A DNA stretch of 64,000 bases from an uncultured Bacilli bacterium (GCA_934098565.1 CAKOON010000004.1:62001-126000), one strand, 5' to 3'. Shown: positions 26,327 to 35,509, numbered from the stretch's first letter. Notes: generated by a model from the letters alone, not told the origin. Made by a program: numbers and translations.

Positions 26327-26911
26327 TTACTTTAAACTTTTATTAAGTTTTGGAGCGTTATTATTAGCCGCTATTTTTTCCTTGGTATAAGTTGGATCCC
26401 AGGTTGCAATGCGGATGAAGTTATAAATTGAAGTTTCTCCATCGGCAAGTAATAGGCTATGTTTAAAGAATTCACGTTCTGTAAGGCTGTTACGCATATT
26501 AACAATTACATAAGCCCCACAAGCAAGGTCACCATGAGCAATCCCCGCAAATAAATCTTCTTCGGTTGTATGCATCTGGGCACGAACATCATCAAAAGTA
26601 AATGTGCAACCTAAAGCCATTAATCCGTTTATTAATTCAGCTTGTGTAATATCAAGATTTTCAGCAATAAATTTTAGACCGGCAATAATTTTTTCGGCAG
26701 TTACTGTATGATCAAGTTCCTTATTTTCTTTATAAATCTTTCTAGTAACACCATAAACTATTAAATGAGCTTTATCCATTGTAATATCATCAGAGAATAA
26801 TTTATGACCAGCAAATTCACAATATGCATGATTTCCTTTTAGTTTCTCAGATAATAGGACTAATGCAGCCTCTTCTAAAGTAGTTCCTTCTCTTAATTCA
26901 ATCTTTTCCAT
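26327..26911 (-). CDS. Conserved soluble protein of unknown function (194 aa)
   Basis: The protein is acidic and mostly helical, with no signal or membrane helix. It has three Cys residues and several conserved-looking turns (ALGCTFTFDDVRAQMHTTEEDL, taken as two adjoining blocks; GDLACGAYVIVNM). I do not recognise a family or catalytic motif. It has its own good promoter and is monocistronic, 77 bases from the start of the region downstream of the Ca2+ ATPase gene. Confidence 0.55.
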   Translation of the reverse strand: MEKIELREGTTLEEAALVLLSEKLKGNHAYCEFAGHKLFSDDITMDKAHLIVYGVTRKIYKENKELDHTVTAEKIIAGLKFIAENLDITQAELINGLMALGCTFTFDDVRAQMHTTEEDLFAGIAHGDLACGAYVIVNMRNSLTEREFFKHSLLLADGETSIYNFIRIATWDPTYTKEKIAANNNAPKLNKSLK

Positions 26912-26935
26912 TATATTTCCCCCTTGGTAAGTTGT

Positions 26936-26964
26936 ACTCTAACATAATATTCACCATATGTCAA
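26936..26964 (-). promoter_or_regulatory. Promoter of the 194-aa protein gene
   Basis: On the minus strand: consensus -35 TTGACA (26964-26959), a 17-base spacer, and -10 TAGAGT (26941-26936), 25 bases from the start codon. Confidence 0.7.
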
Positions 26965-26988
26965 CCACTTTTTAATATATTATATAAA

Positions 26989-29502
26989 CTATAATTTTTT
27001 ACTTTCTTTACTTATTAAGAGTTTACGGCACCAATCGAAAGGGATAACACTTAAAGATAGGATAATGACAAAGAATAATTCTTTAACAGTTAAACCATAA
27101 GTACGGAATAAGTCACCGCCAAAGTAAATCAGATACATTTGAATAATAGTAATGCCGCTAAAGATGAAAATAAATGGTTTATTTTTGAAGATATTAGCTA
27201 AGATATTAAGTCTAATTGTACGAGCGTTTAAAGCATTAAAGAGACTAGAGAAAATAAAGAAGGCAAAATATGCAGTATAAAGATAACGATAATCATCAGC
27301 ATAACGAAGGAAATTATAGACTAAAGGTGATTTCAGAAAGAAGATACCTAAAATAGAAGTGTAAAGACCGGTAAAAAAAATTTCTTTAAACATATAACTA
27401 TTGATAATGGGAATAGTCTTAGTTTTAGGAGGCTCGTCCATATACTCTTCTAAAGACGGTTCACTGGCAAAGGCAATGCCAGCTAGAGTATCCATAATCA
27501 TATTTATCCACAGCATTTGAATAACTGTTACTGGCGTTGCTATATCAAGAATAGGACCAACAATAGCCATCAACATAGCACAAAAATTAACGGTTAGCTG
27601 GAAGATTATAAATTTACGAATACTTTTAAAAATGGTACGGCCAAAAAGAACAGCCTTACTAATCGAGGCAATATTATCGTCTAAAATGATAATATCCCCA
27701 GCTTCTTTGGCAACTTCTGTTCCCGAACCCATGGCAAAGCCAACATCGGCTAACTTCAAAGCACCAGCATCATTAATACCATCGCCAGTCATTCCGACCA
27801 CTAAATCCATTTGTTGCAAGATTTTTACCATCCTCGTTTTATCTTTTGGAAGAGCTCTAGCAATAACTTTAATACGAGTATAAAGATAACTTATTTCTTC
27901 ATCAGACAAGGAATTGAATTCCTTACTAGAAAGAGCTAAATCATTTTTAGTTGTAATAATACCAGCTTCTTTGGCTATGGAAGTAGCAGTATCAATATTA
28001 TCACCAGTAATCATAATGATATTAATACCAGCTTTGTGAAGAGTAGCGACAGAAGAAGGAGTAGTGGTACGCAAAGTGTCTTTAATAATTAGGTAACCTA
28101 AATAAGTGTGTGAAGTACTTAGATTATCTTTTTCAGTTAAGACAATAATTCGAGAACCAGTTTTGGCTTCATTATCAATGGTTTTACTAATTAGGTTTTT
28201 ATTAAGTAAAAGCTTCTTTTGACCAAAATTATCTAAGTAATAAAGGCATTTATCTAATAGAATCTCTTTAGCTCCTTTATAGTAAGTTATCTTGTTATCA
28301 AGAGTAACTGAACTATACTTATCTTTACTATCAAATAGCTTCTTAGAAACTATTTTATTTTCACAATTAGGTCTTTCTATATACTTAAGTATAGCCTTAT
28401 CAGTTTGATTACCCCCAGTTATTTCACCAGATTCACTATAAATTGAAGAATTATTATAAAACATATTGTTAATAACTTCTATTTTTAGTTTAGAATTAAG
28501 ATTTTTTAGATTACTGACTTTTTTAGAAGTTGGACTAACATAAGAAGTAACTTTAAGATTACCTTCGGTTAAAGTACCAGTTTTATCAGTTAAAAGACAG
28601 TTAATATTACCACTTGTTTCAATTCCAATTAATTTACGAACTAAAACATTACTTTTAAGCATTCTTTTCATATTAGAAGAAAGGACCAGAGTCACCATGA
28701 GTGGAAGGCCCTCAGGGACAGTAACAACAATAACGGTTACACTTAGAGTCAAAGAATACAAAATATTATTAATACTAAAATCTTTAGTAGTTAACAAATA
28801 GACAATTGCAACTAAAAAAGCACCAATATAACCGAAAATACTGATAATTTTAGCTAAAGTAGTTAAACGAGATTTTAAAGGACTGATAACTGATGGGACT
28901 TGAATATCTTTTGCTAGCCCACCAATCAAGGTATTATCACCAACCTTATCTATCTTAATTTTAGCCTCACCTTCATAGACGATTGTTGAAGAATAGACGT
29001 ATTCACCTTTAAATTTTTCTTTGTCTTTGGTCTCGCCGTTAATACTTGCTTCATTGATATTTAAATGACCTTCTAAAATGTAACCATCAGCTGGTATAGC
29101 ATCGCCGCTGGAAATAAGAACAATATCGCCAACCACAATTTCGGTTACAGGAATATTTACAACCTTGCCATTTCTGATGACATTACATTTAGTACGACTA
29201 GCTTCTTCTTCTAATCTTGTAAATGCCTCTTCACTACCGTATTCAGCGAAAGAGCCAATGGTTGAAGCAAGAATAATCGCTATTAAAATACCAATAGTTT
29301 CAAAATAATCATTATTCCTAAATAAAAAAACAATCTTAAATACTAAGACAATGATTAATATCTTGATAATGGGATCACTTAAAGACTCGAAAATTAAAGA
29401 GATAAGAGTTCTTTTTTTAACTTTAGTTAAAGTATTACTACCATACTTATTACGACTTTGTATTACTTCTTTATTGGTCAATCCATTCATATCTGCACCC
29501 AT
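26989..29502 (-). CDS. Ca2+-translocating P-type ATPase (P2B-like)
   Basis: This 837-residue P2-type ATPase has about ten membrane helices. The phosphorylation motif is LLTDKTGTL, the hinge MTGDGINDAGALK, and the ion-site motif TVPEGLPL in TM4. TM4 and the C-terminal helices (QMLWINMIMDTLAG) match bacterial Ca2+ pumps of the PMCA-like class. The actuator loop reads INGET where most family members have TGES, a visible departure. The start is uncertain: ATG at 29502, or ATG at 29490 with a GGTG site. It probably exports calcium from the cytoplasm. Confidence 0.92.
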   Translation of the reverse strand: MGADMNGLTNKEVIQSRNKYGSNTLTKVKKRTLISLIFESLSDPIIKILIIVLVFKIVFLFRNNDYFETIGILIAIILASTIGSFAEYGSEEAFTRLEEEASRTKCNVIRNGKVVNIPVTEIVVGDIVLISSGDAIPADGYILEGHLNINEASINGETKDKEKFKGEYVYSSTIVYEGEAKIKIDKVGDNTLIGGLAKDIQVPSVISPLKSRLTTLAKIISIFGYIGAFLVAIVYLLTTKDFSINNILYSLTLSVTVIVVTVPEGLPLMVTLVLSSNMKRMLKSNVLVRKLIGIETSGNINCLLTDKTGTLTEGNLKVTSYVSPTSKKVSNLKNLNSKLKIEVINNMFYNNSSIYSESGEITGGNQTDKAILKYIERPNCENKIVSKKLFDSKDKYSSVTLDNKITYYKGAKEILLDKCLYYLDNFGQKKLLLNKNLISKTIDNEAKTGSRIIVLTEKDNLSTSHTYLGYLIIKDTLRTTTPSSVATLHKAGINIIMITGDNIDTATSIAKEAGIITTKNDLALSSKEFNSLSDEEISYLYTRIKVIARALPKDKTRMVKILQQMDLVVGMTGDGINDAGALKLADVGFAMGSGTEVAKEAGDIIILDDNIASISKAVLFGRTIFKSIRKFIIFQLTVNFCAMLMAIVGPILDIATPVTVIQMLWINMIMDTLAGIAFASEPSLEEYMDEPPKTKTIPIINSYMFKEIFFTGLYTSILGIFFLKSPLVYNFLRYADDYRYLYTAYFAFFIFSSLFNALNARTIRLNILANIFKNKPFIFIFSGITIIQMYLIYFGGDLFRTYGLTVKELFFVIILSLSVIPFDWCRKLLISKESKKL

Positions 29503-29583
29503 TTAATCATATGAGGGCAAAAAAATTTATATGAAACTTTGCTAAAAAAAATAAATAATTTCTTAGATCATGCAAAAAAAGAA

Positions 29584-30201
29584 TTAATTATTAAAATTTT
29601 TTAGCATTCTTTTTAACATTTGAACAGGCTTAGATTTCTTAATTAATTCGCATTCATTTTGAAGCCATAAAGGCAAATTAGTAGTATCAACATAAATATT
29701 ACTTAAATAATCATGATATTTTTCTAAATCTTCAGGAGAGTCTATAGAAATATTGGTGACTCTTTTGGTTTGATCTTGTACTTTTAACTTATCCGCACTG
29801 ATTGAAATATAATAATTATTATTAATGTCAAAAAGAAGATAATTATTCAAATCTGTATATTCCTCTAAAGCAGAAAATGCCCTAAAGAAAAGGCTGAAAG
29901 GCAAAGGATTCTTAAAAGTTTTATCAGTCAAAAGATAATTAGGTTTAAAATGATAATTATAATCTTTACCAATTTTAATAATAATTAGTTCTTCCCAAAC
30001 ATAACGATTACCAGTTGTCTCGTATCTTTCTACAAATAGATTTATTTCCTTAGTGTCTAAATTAACATTGTTTACAATAACAGTCTTTAAATTAAGAATT
30101 TTAGCTAAATAGCGACATATATCAACATAGATTTGGCTTTTATGATGATGGTGTGTTTGTAAAACCTTATAAATATCTAATAAACTAACTGAATTTTTCA
30201 T
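29584..30201 (-). CDS. Hypothetical protein (205 aa)
   Basis: The protein is soluble with mixed alpha/beta character, an HHHH run near residue 17 and many aromatic residues. The C terminus is basic (KPVQMLKRMLKNFNN). No signal peptide, membrane segment or motif is evident. It follows the CarD-like gene by 50 bases in the same direction, so the two may be cotranscribed. The family is not recognised. Confidence 0.55.
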   Translation of the reverse strand: MKNSVSLLDIYKVLQTHHHHKSQIYVDICRYLAKILNLKTVIVNNVNLDTKEINLFVERYETTGNRYVWEELIIIKIGKDYNYHFKPNYLLTDKTFKNPLPFSLFFRAFSALEEYTDLNNYLLFDINNNYYISISADKLKVQDQTKRVTNISIDSPEDLEKYHDYLSNIYVDTTNLPLWLQNECELIKKSKPVQMLKRMLKNFNN

Positions 30202-30251
30202 ATGAGTTCCTTCTTTACCAATATATTATCACATAGAAGTTGATTTGTGAT

Positions 30252-30749
30252 TTAAATTTCTTTTTGGTAAACCGAAATTGTTAGTTTATTTAATACTAAT
30301 TCTTTAGCGTTATCATAACTTATTTGCATAGAATAAGCAACTTCATTAAAAAGATAATTTTCCGCTAATTCTTTATAGAAAGTATCTTTATCACTTAAAT
30401 GTTTCTTATTACTTTTACGCATTTCGTTACGAAGGTAAGTTGTTTTAATGATGATAATTAAGTCTTCCAAAGTATTTCCCTGCAACAAAGATTTGTATTG
30501 TTCTTCTAAATTACGTTCATTTAAATCAAGTGTTTTTATGTTGTTAATATTATCTAAAGCCTTAGCTATTTCACGAAAAGTTGATAATGGTCTTAAAAAA
30601 GCTTTTTCTTCCTTAGTAGGAAGACTTATTTTTAAAGATGGGTCATTTTTATTCTCTAAAATATAGTAATCCTGATTATTAATTTTTGTTAAGTCTTTAA
30701 CAATACATACCTCTCTTTTATAGATAAGATAATCATTTATTTTGTACAT
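30252..30749 (-). CDS. CarD-family transcriptional regulator
   Basis: ATG at 30749 is chosen because GGAGGT lies just ahead; an in-frame ATG 12 bases upstream overlaps that site. The 165-residue product begins with the CarD/TRCF-RID fold: YKINDYLIYKREVCIVKDL and a YYILENKND strand (residues 1-50). A helical C-terminal domain follows. CarD proteins bind the RNA polymerase beta subunit and the upstream edge of the transcription bubble, adjusting open-complex stability, notably at rRNA promoters. The assignment rests mainly on the N-terminal domain. Confidence 0.8.
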   Translation of the reverse strand: MYKINDYLIYKREVCIVKDLTKINNQDYYILENKNDPSLKISLPTKEEKAFLRPLSTFREIAKALDNINNIKTLDLNERNLEEQYKSLLQGNTLEDLIIIIKTTYLRNEMRKSNKKHLSDKDTFYKELAENYLFNEVAYSMQISYDNAKELVLNKLTISVYQKEI

Positions 30750-30862
30750 GTAAACCTCCATAAGTATACATAATAATTATAACCTTTTTTTCAAGTGATT
30801 TCTAAGTTTTTCTTGTTTATTTAGACGTTTTTGATAAAATTAAGTAGGAGATGATAAGAAAA

Positions 30863-31759
30863 ATGACGAAGAAAAAGAAAAAAGAAATAAAGAATTTGTT
30901 GTATTCAGTAATTGTTTTAGCTTTACTAATTGGTAGCTACTTCACTGGTAACTGGAATAAAAGTAATTCGAATGGAGATACTCTCGGAACGGCTGACGGG
31001 GAGCTGGTAGTTTATTTTATTGACGTTGGACAGGCAGATAGTATTTATATTAAAGACGGTAATAGTAATATGCTAATCGACGCTGGTAATAATGCCGATG
31101 GACCATTATTAGTAAAATACTTGAGGAGTCTGGGAATTAAGGAATTTAAGTATGCTGTTGGGACACATGCTCATGAAGACCATATCGGAGGAATGGATGA
31201 CATTATTAAAAATTTTACAATTGATAAATATTATATGCCAAATGTCATTAGTACTAGTAAGACTTTTGAAGACGTGTTGGACTCTTTAAATGATAAAAAA
31301 ATTAGTCCAACGATACCCAGTATCGGAGATAAGTTCAGTTTAAACCAGGCTCAATTTGAAGTTTTAAGTGTTGGCAAAGATGCGGAAGATTTAAATGATA
31401 CCTCTGTAGTTCTAAAAATGACATATAATAGCACTTGTACTTTGTTTATGGGTGATGCTTCTAGTAACATAGAAAAAAACTTATTAGATAAGGATATTAA
31501 CTGCCAGGTATTAAAAATTGGTCATCATGGTTCAAAATATTCAAGTAGTGATGAGTTTATCAAAAAAGTTAAACCAACTTATGGAATTATTATGGTCGGT
31601 AAAGATAATAAGTACGGACATCCAACTAAGAAAGTATTGGATGTTCTAAATAAATATAATGTTACTATTCACAGAACAGACGAAGAAGGCACTATTATCA
31701 TGAAAATTAAAGGAGACAGTATTAGTTTCGAGAATATTAAGACTAATACAAATGGTTAG
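30863..31759 (+). CDS. ComEC/Rec2-like metallo-beta-lactamase-fold hydrolase
   Basis: ATG at 30863 is chosen because AGGAGATGAT lies 7 bases ahead. The 298-residue protein has an N-terminal membrane anchor (about 12-30) and one metallo-beta-lactamase domain. It carries DVGQADSIYI, DAGNN, the metal site THAHEDHIGG, LFMGDAS and KIGHHGSKYSSS. This is the hydrolase domain found at the C terminus of ComEC, here as a stand-alone protein facing outside. It may act on nucleic acid or another phosphodiester substrate. A DUF3006 gene overlaps its end, a common pairing. Confidence 0.88.
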   Translation: MTKKKKKEIKNLLYSVIVLALLIGSYFTGNWNKSNSNGDTLGTADGELVVYFIDVGQADSIYIKDGNSNMLIDAGNNADGPLLVKYLRSLGIKEFKYAVGTHAHEDHIGGMDDIIKNFTIDKYYMPNVISTSKTFEDVLDSLNDKKISPTIPSIGDKFSLNQAQFEVLSVGKDAEDLNDTSVVLKMTYNSTCTLFMGDASSNIEKNLLDKDINCQVLKIGHHGSKYSSSDEFIKKVKPTYGIIMVGKDNKYGHPTKKVLDVLNKYNVTIHRTDEEGTIIMKIKGDSISFENIKTNTNG

Positions 31760-31988
31760 TATGAAATATAGTGTTGATGAAATAATTGATGATATTATTA
31801 AATTAGAAAATTTAGAGACTAGAGAAATAGTGTATCTTAATAAAGATGAACTTGACCTCAATATTAAAGAAAATGATATTTTAATTTATGAAAATGGTAC
31901 TTATCAGTTAGATGATAAGACAAAAGAAGAAAGAATAAAATTCTTACGAGAAAAGTTAGAACGTCTTAAAAATTCTGAATTTAGGTAA
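31752..31988 (+). CDS. DUF3006 family protein
   Basis: The 78-residue product matches the DUF3006 pattern: a beta-strand pair around YSVDEIIDDIIKLENLET, an LNIKENDILIYENGTY block and a Lys/Arg-rich helical tail. Its start overlaps the hydrolase gene by 8 bases (ATG at 31752; ATG at 31761 is an alternative), so translation is coupled. DUF3006 genes are regularly found beside ComEC-like hydrolases, but their role is unknown. Confidence 0.8.
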   Translation: MVSMKYSVDEIIDDIIKLENLETREIVYLNKDELDLNIKENDILIYENGTYQLDDKTKEERIKFLREKLERLKNSEFR

Positions 31989-32060
31989 AATTTATCATTA
32001 TATAAAGGGTAGTAGTTGGTTACTAAGTAATTGATTATTATACTTTTTTATTATAATAAT

Positions 32061-32144
32061 ACCTATATAAATAAGGAAAAGTTTATCAAGACTTATTATG
32101 TTTTAGGTATATAGTATACTACTTCAAAAGACTTCTAATTGCAA
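32061..32144. repeat. Dispersed intergenic repeat, copy B
   Basis: This is the second copy of the element at 11161-11243, sharing its conserved blocks and outer CTATATA/TATATAG arms. It lies between two plus-strand genes. The rest of the 31988-32239 gap is AT-rich with no reading frame. Confidence 0.6.
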
Positions 32145-32238
32145 GGATAAAGATAGGGATAATTTCGTAATTTTCTACAGTTGTAGTATAGACTTGTTTT
32201 TTTAGATTTGATAAAATTAAAATTATTAAGGAGAGTGT

Positions 32239-32667
32239 ATGAATTATTATAAACAAGAATTAAAAGAAAATAAGGCTACAAATCAAAAGCTATTAACTAA
32301 ATTTGAAAGTTATTTAAAAAGTATGAATTTTCCGGAAGGTAGCATTAGCAAAATAGTTTTTGACGCAACTTTCTACACATATATATATCTTACGAAGGAT
32401 AGAATAATTCCGGCGATAGAAGGTTATAAAGAGATTAAGAAGTTCCCTGAATTTTTCTTAAAGGAAGCGACCTGGTCATTACTTAGTGACTTACAAGCAG
32501 GAATGAATAGTGTAAAATTATTTTATGAATGTTTATATAAATTGGAGTACATTAAAAAGAAAGATTATCAAGAAGTAGCAAAATTTGTCGATGAGGATAT
32601 CCCAGATTTTATTGAAAAGTATCAAAACAATGATGACTTATTACTAAGAGATTATATTATAAATTAG
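32239..32667 (+). CDS. Stand-alone recombinase core-binding-like (SAM-like) domain protein
   Basis: ATG at 32239 follows AAGGAGAG. The 142-residue helical product reads KLLTKFESYLKSMNF, a WSLLSDLQAGMNSVKLFYE block and DIPDFIEKYQ. This matches a family of small proteins that resemble the N-terminal core-binding (SAM-like) domain of tyrosine recombinases. The catalytic domain is absent, so strand exchange is not expected; DNA binding is possible. The role is unknown. Confidence 0.55.
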   Translation: MNYYKQELKENKATNQKLLTKFESYLKSMNFPEGSISKIVFDATFYTYIYLTKDRIIPAIEGYKEIKKFPEFFLKEATWSLLSDLQAGMNSVKLFYECLYKLEYIKKKDYQEVAKFVDEDIPDFIEKYQNNDDLLLRDYIIN

Positions 32668-32669
32668 AA

Positions 32670-32716
32670 AAAAGAACTATTAAGGCTAGTAGTGGTCTTA
32701 GTAGTTTTTTCTTTTT
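32670..32716. terminator. Terminator
   Basis: AAAAAAGAACTA-TTAAG pairs with CTTAGTAGTT-TTTTC across a 12-base loop just after the 142-aa gene. Confidence 0.75.
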
Positions 32717-32779
32717 ATAAGCCTCTGTTGGAATAGACCTAATACATTATCATTCCAATATTCTTAAGATGAATATTTG

Positions 32780-32985
32780 ACAATGTCTCAAGCTTATTAT
32801 GATAGCAGTAATAAACACTCATCAGTATGGTACTTTTATTCAATAAATTTCGAAAAACTTCATTAGAATATAAAGACTGGTATGTAGAAGAATAAGACCG
32901 ATCATTAACTTAAATGCGGGCGCTAAAATTCTGGTGGTATTGGAACGATTAAAGAACCATTTATAATTGAGCAAAAAAATATTTT
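32780..32985 (+). pseudogene. C-terminal relic of a surface or pilin-like protein
   Basis: Frames joined across breaks read SQAYYDSSNKHSSVWYFYS and then PIINLNAGAKI, followed after one frameshift by GGIGTIKEPFIIE. A closing RPxINLxxxxxIxxGxGTxxxPFxI pattern is common at the ends of large Bacillota surface and pilin-like proteins. Several stops and a frameshift leave no intact gene. The rest of the 32716-33032 gap shows nothing else. Confidence 0.45.
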
Positions 32986-33031
32986 AGGTAAGATTTAGGC
33001 AAGATAAAGGAAAACAAATAATTTAAAAACT

Positions 33032-33553
33032 TCACAATGAGTTCTGTGAAGTTTTTATTAAATCAACAATATAAGTAGAATAATTACTATAGATAATATG
33101 CTTATTATGATAAGGAAACTCCTTATTACCAAAGACAAATAACTTTTGAGTACTAGATAAATAGAAGTTTAGGCAAGAAAGATTTAACTCATAAGTTTTG
33201 AAGTTATCTATAAGATAAGTAGAATTTTTATTATAAATTAAATATTTTTTATCTGGAGATAATAATTCATAGATAGAAATAACCTTATTAAGAGTAAGTC
33301 CTAATTTATCAAAGAGATAGTTATAAAAGATTATATCTTTTGGATAAACTTTATAATTTAAATAGATATCGATAGGAGTATAAACAATCGAGGAAATTAA
33401 TTTATGTTCTTTTAAGAATATTTTAAAATCTTTTAGAAATAAATTTTCTACTTCAATATTACTATTATTTATACTTGGAGAAGTAAAAACGAGGAGTTTA
33501 TTCTTAATAATTTGAACTTCATTATCATTAAGATAGAGTATTAACTTAGTCAT
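33032..33553 (-). CDS. Hypothetical protein downstream of spoIIQ
   Basis: The 173-residue protein overlaps the 3' end of the spoIIQ-like gene by 8 bases, so it is probably translated with it. It is Tyr-, Asn- and Lys-rich and has no signal peptide or membrane helix. The pattern of short strands and repeated YLIY and YIVD segments suggests an alpha/beta fold. I do not recognise it. Confidence 0.55.
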   Translation of the reverse strand: MTKLILYLNDNEVQIIKNKLLVFTSPSINNSNIEVENLFLKDFKIFLKEHKLISSIVYTPIDIYLNYKVYPKDIIFYNYLFDKLGLTLNKVISIYELLSPDKKYLIYNKNSTYLIDNFKTYELNLSCLNFYLSSTQKLFVFGNKEFPYHNKHIIYSNYSTYIVDLIKTSQNSL

Positions 33554-34208
33554 TATTATTCATTACTTCAGCATAGTCAAGAAGATAAAATTCTTCGGGA
33601 TTAAAGACTTCACCTTTGTAGAATACTTCGAAGTGAAGCGCATTGCTTGTATCAGTAGTTATTTTGTTTTGACCACTGGTAGCAATAACGTCGCCTTGAC
33701 TTACTTTATCACCAACTTTTACTTTAACTTCACCTAAACTTTGATAAACAGTAGTTAAGTTATTAGTATGTTCAATTTCAACAATGTTTCCCATAAGACT
33801 ATCTTCTTTAATATTTTTAATCGTACCATCTAAGATAGAGACAACGTCAAACATATTATTGGAAGTGTATAAAACTCCAGTATTTTGCATATAAATGCCT
33901 TCATAATAAATTAAGGCAGCAGCTTGTTCATCGTTGGTACCATCAATATTATAGTAAGGGATAGTGGCGCTTACTTCGGGACTGGTATAAGGTCTAATAA
34001 TTGTTTTAGACTCATTGATAGTAGGAGTTACATTGATCTCATCATTATTATTAACCTCACTAGTATTGTCTTTAGGAGTTGGATTTACAACCGGAACACC
34101 AGCTGTTAAAATTTGATACATTTTGTAGCTACTAAAGAGAATAGTACTTACTAACATTAAGCATATCGTTGGGATAACAAATTTTCTTAATTTTCTTCTT
34201 TTTTTCAT
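33546..34208 (-). CDS. spoIIQ: SpoIIQ-like LytM (M23) domain protein
   Basis: The 220-residue protein has one N-terminal membrane helix (about 10-32), a linker, and a LytM domain from about 95. Matches to SpoIIQ are IIRPYTSPEV, AAALIYYEGIYM, a MFDVVSILDGTI block and VYQSLGEVKVKVGD. In Bacillus, SpoIIQ sits in the forespore membrane and zips to SpoIIIAH during engulfment. Metal ligands usual in M23 are missing: the first HxxxD region reads TGVLYTSNN and the last motif is ALHFEV rather than HLHFEV. It is therefore probably structural, not a peptidase. spoIID is upstream in the same direction. Confidence 0.85.
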   Translation of the reverse strand: MKKRRKLRKFVIPTICLMLVSTILFSSYKMYQILTAGVPVVNPTPKDNTSEVNNNDEINVTPTINESKTIIRPYTSPEVSATIPYYNIDGTNDEQAAALIYYEGIYMQNTGVLYTSNNMFDVVSILDGTIKNIKEDSLMGNIVEIEHTNNLTTVYQSLGEVKVKVGDKVSQGDVIATSGQNKITTDTSNALHFEVFYKGEVFNPEEFYLLDYAEVMNNND

Positions 34209-34329
34209 AAATTCACCTTTCTATTAGAAAGTGTGAACTAAAAAAGATATTTTATACATTTAATTTACAATTTTTGCTAAATTGCATTTTCGAAGATTAA
34301 AATAATATTTTAGAACTAATTAAGTACGT

Positions 34330-34352
34330 TTTTCGTATACTTTGTACGAAAA
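34330..34352. promoter_or_regulatory. Perfect inverted repeat upstream of spoIIQ
   Basis: TTTTCGTA and TACGAAAA arms (8 bp) are separated by 7 bases. It lies about 120 bases upstream of the spoIIQ-like start in the 204-base gap after spoIID. It lacks a T-run, so an operator is more likely than a terminator. The regulator is unknown. Confidence 0.4.
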
Positions 34353-34411
34353 TTAGAAAAATGGTATACTTTTATAGTGGCAAAGAGTCTTAGAGGTTAT
34401 CTTAAAGCTTT

Positions 34412-35317
34412 TTATGCTGGACTATATTCTTGTATTTCCACACCTTGATAATAATATTTAAGAATTTCCTCGTAATTAGAACCGCTTTTAGCCATTGTTT
34501 CCGCACCATACTGACTCATACCGACCCCGTGACCGTACCCTTTAGTTGTAAAAATTATATTTTTGTTATCTTCTTCAATAGTAAAATCAGTTGAACGAAG
34601 ATTAAATTTTTTGCGAATATCTATCCCTGTATATTGAGTATCATTAATAGATAAGGTTTCTACACGATTAGAATTATCAGTAATAATATTAGTAATTTTA
34701 AGATGAGTACAGTTAATATTTAAAGTCTCACAAAACTGAGTTTTGGAGAAAGTTTTAGTAACTTGAAACAATTTGATATTAGAACTATCTAGCGTTGGTA
34801 AAATATTATTGAGATAAGGTAATTCTTCGTTAAAGACACTTAAAGATGTTGTAGTATAACCATTACTCATAGCATAAAAATAAGACTTAATTAGATTATT
34901 CTCATAAGTCATAATAAGGCCTTTAGTAGCAGAAACTGCCTCTTTAATTTTGGTTAAATAAGTATAATAATTATCATGCCATTTAGACTGTAAGGTTTCT
35001 AAAGAGTTATAAGCCTGATCACCAGTTGTTACGTAACCACGATTTGTTTCTTCATAAAGAGCAAAGGTACGGCTAGCAATTGCTTGGGCTTTTAAAGCTT
35101 CCATATCAAAAAGAGCTGGAACTTCGGCTCCAACTACATTTACTAAGTACTCCTCAAGAGGAAGTTCTTTCATTTCATTATTAATTAAAAAGTGAATATA
35201 AATATCTTTTTGTGACGAATGTGTTACTTCAGGATTAATATTTTCTTTCTTACAAAGTATATAAATGGTAATTGGTAAAAGAATTACAATAATACCTAGT
35301 AATATTTTATTTTTCAT
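34412..35317 (-). CDS. spoIID: Stage II sporulation protein D (peptidoglycan lytic enzyme)
   Basis: The 301-residue protein has an N-terminal membrane helix and one SpoIID domain. Motifs are PLEEYLVNVVGAEVPA with the catalytic Glu expected in this segment, DMEALKAQAIASRTFAL, TKGLIMTYE, and TTKGYGHGVGMSQYGAE near the end. SpoIID is a lytic transglycosylase that degrades septal peptidoglycan during engulfment with SpoIIM and SpoIIP. It lies between murA-region genes and spoIIQ, recalling the murAA-spoIID-spoIIQ order of B. subtilis. Confidence 0.93.
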   Translation of the reverse strand: MKNKILLGIIVILLPITIYILCKKENINPEVTHSSQKDIYIHFLINNEMKELPLEEYLVNVVGAEVPALFDMEALKAQAIASRTFALYEETNRGYVTTGDQAYNSLETLQSKWHDNYYTYLTKIKEAVSATKGLIMTYENNLIKSYFYAMSNGYTTTSLSVFNEELPYLNNILPTLDSSNIKLFQVTKTFSKTQFCETLNINCTHLKITNIITDNSNRVETLSINDTQYTGIDIRKKFNLRSTDFTIEEDNKNIIFTTKGYGHGVGMSQYGAETMAKSGSNYEEILKYYYQGVEIQEYSPA

Positions 35318-35326
35318 AAGAGCTCC

Positions 35327-35509
35327 TTAAGCTATAAAACTTATTATAAAGTTAGTAATTAAATAACTAGTAGCAATACCGAAAATAATCACTAACATAC
35401 GGGCTTCAATCGGTTTATTTCTTTTCATAAATTTATCAAAGTTAACGCCACTTAACGCTACCATGCTAAGAAGAAGATTAATCGCATATAATAGGGTTTT
35501 ATAGTTCAT
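35327..35509 (-). CDS. ywzB: DUF1146 (YwzB-like) small membrane protein
   Basis: The 60-residue protein has two membrane helices (about 5-22 and 38-58) around the conserved segment GVNFDKFMKRNKPIEARMLV. The NFDKF...ARML pattern is the DUF1146/YwzB signature. The function is unknown. In B. subtilis the gene is near murAA and spoIID, matching the location here. It overlaps the end of rpiB by 11 bases. Confidence 0.8.
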   Translation of the reverse strand: MNYKTLLYAINLLLSMVALSGVNFDKFMKRNKPIEARMLVIIFGIATSYLITNFIISFIA

